A stretch of 43,402 nucleotides of DNA, taken from assembly GCA_900765465.1 (NCBI GenBank), contig CAAFRM010000117.1:1-43402 (forward strand), written 5' to 3'. Of the stretch, positions 43,334-43,402 are shown piece by piece. The position numbers and the translations under genes were made by a program. The notes under the pieces are model-generated. The model was not told where the DNA came from and made no database searches. It worked only from the letters and a program-made list of their open reading frames with translations. The stretch is from an uncultured Prevotella sp. (lineage in GTDB: Bacteria > Bacteroidota > Bacteroidia > Bacteroidales > Bacteroidaceae). The first letter of the stretch is position 1. Each line of letters begins with the position of its first letter.

Positions 43334-43402
43334 TGTAATTTTGCAGTCCGATTATTTCGGGGATACACTTAGAGTCCCCTGGGTATGGTGTGTTAATAGC
43401 AC
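43334..43402 (+). promoter_or_regulatory. Promoter and leader of a gene beyond the window
   Basis: TGTAATTTTGCAG (43334-43346) contains the -7 box TAATTTTG and is identical to the same 13 bases at 27051-27063 in front of SusC. Downstream, GGGGA (43359-43363) pairs with TCCCC (43375-43379), and loop ACAC could pair with GTGT at 43388-43391. No start codon context is visible before the window ends. Confidence 0.45.

Overview
The window looks like a chromosomal segment of a gut or oral Bacteroidota of the Prevotella/Segatella type. I base this on protein style only: a type III glutamine synthetase end, two SusC/SusD pairs, many lipoproteins with a Cys around residue 19-22, short type IX secretion (T9SS)-like C-terminal tails, Bacteroidetes -7 boxes (TAnnTTTG) and no usable Shine-Dalgarno sequences. 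No tRNA, rRNA, CRISPR array or insertion sequence was seen.

Layout. (1) 1-429: the end of a glutamine synthetase III gene, closed by a perfect 20-bp hairpin that can serve both strands. (2) 548-10527, minus strand: a SusC/SusD/lipoprotein operon (10527 to 5029) with its own promoter and terminator, followed by a separately promoted pair, an M6 metalloprotease and an Omp28-like secreted protein. (3) 10947-23746, plus strand: a secreted protein of tandem PPC-like modules with its own terminator, then an M6 metalloprotease followed by a 2246-residue mosaic adhesin-like protein. (4) 23747-26867: a gene-poor stretch with a decayed ORF, a 22-bp-periodic palindrome array and a response-regulator remnant, then a divergent regulatory module: a LytS/YesM-type histidine kinase (minus), a 62-residue lipoprotein and a LytTR response regulator (plus). 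(5) 27111-43152, plus strand: an eight-gene operon with gaps of 2-36 nt: SusC, SusD, HExxH zinc lipoprotein, DUF4302 lipoprotein, BACON-like lipoprotein, GLUG-type secreted protein, a third M6 metalloprotease and a coiled-coil-like secreted protein. A strong terminator follows, then the promoter and leader of something beyond the window.

How it may work together (inference). Three secreted M6 proteases and one surface zinc lipoprotein would cut protein or peptide substrates. Adhesin-like secreted proteins and surface lipoproteins would bind them, and the two SusCD-type TonB-dependent transporters would import products, as RagAB does for peptides in Porphyromonas. The kinase/regulator pair sits directly in front of the larger operon and is the obvious candidate regulator. 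Three promoters carry a gapped dyad centred 37-38 nt upstream of the -7 box, which suggests a common activator geometry. Eight encoded proteins share a similar short T9SS-like tail preceded by a Gly-Ile linker, so the locus reads as a T9SS-linked proteolysis and peptide-uptake island.
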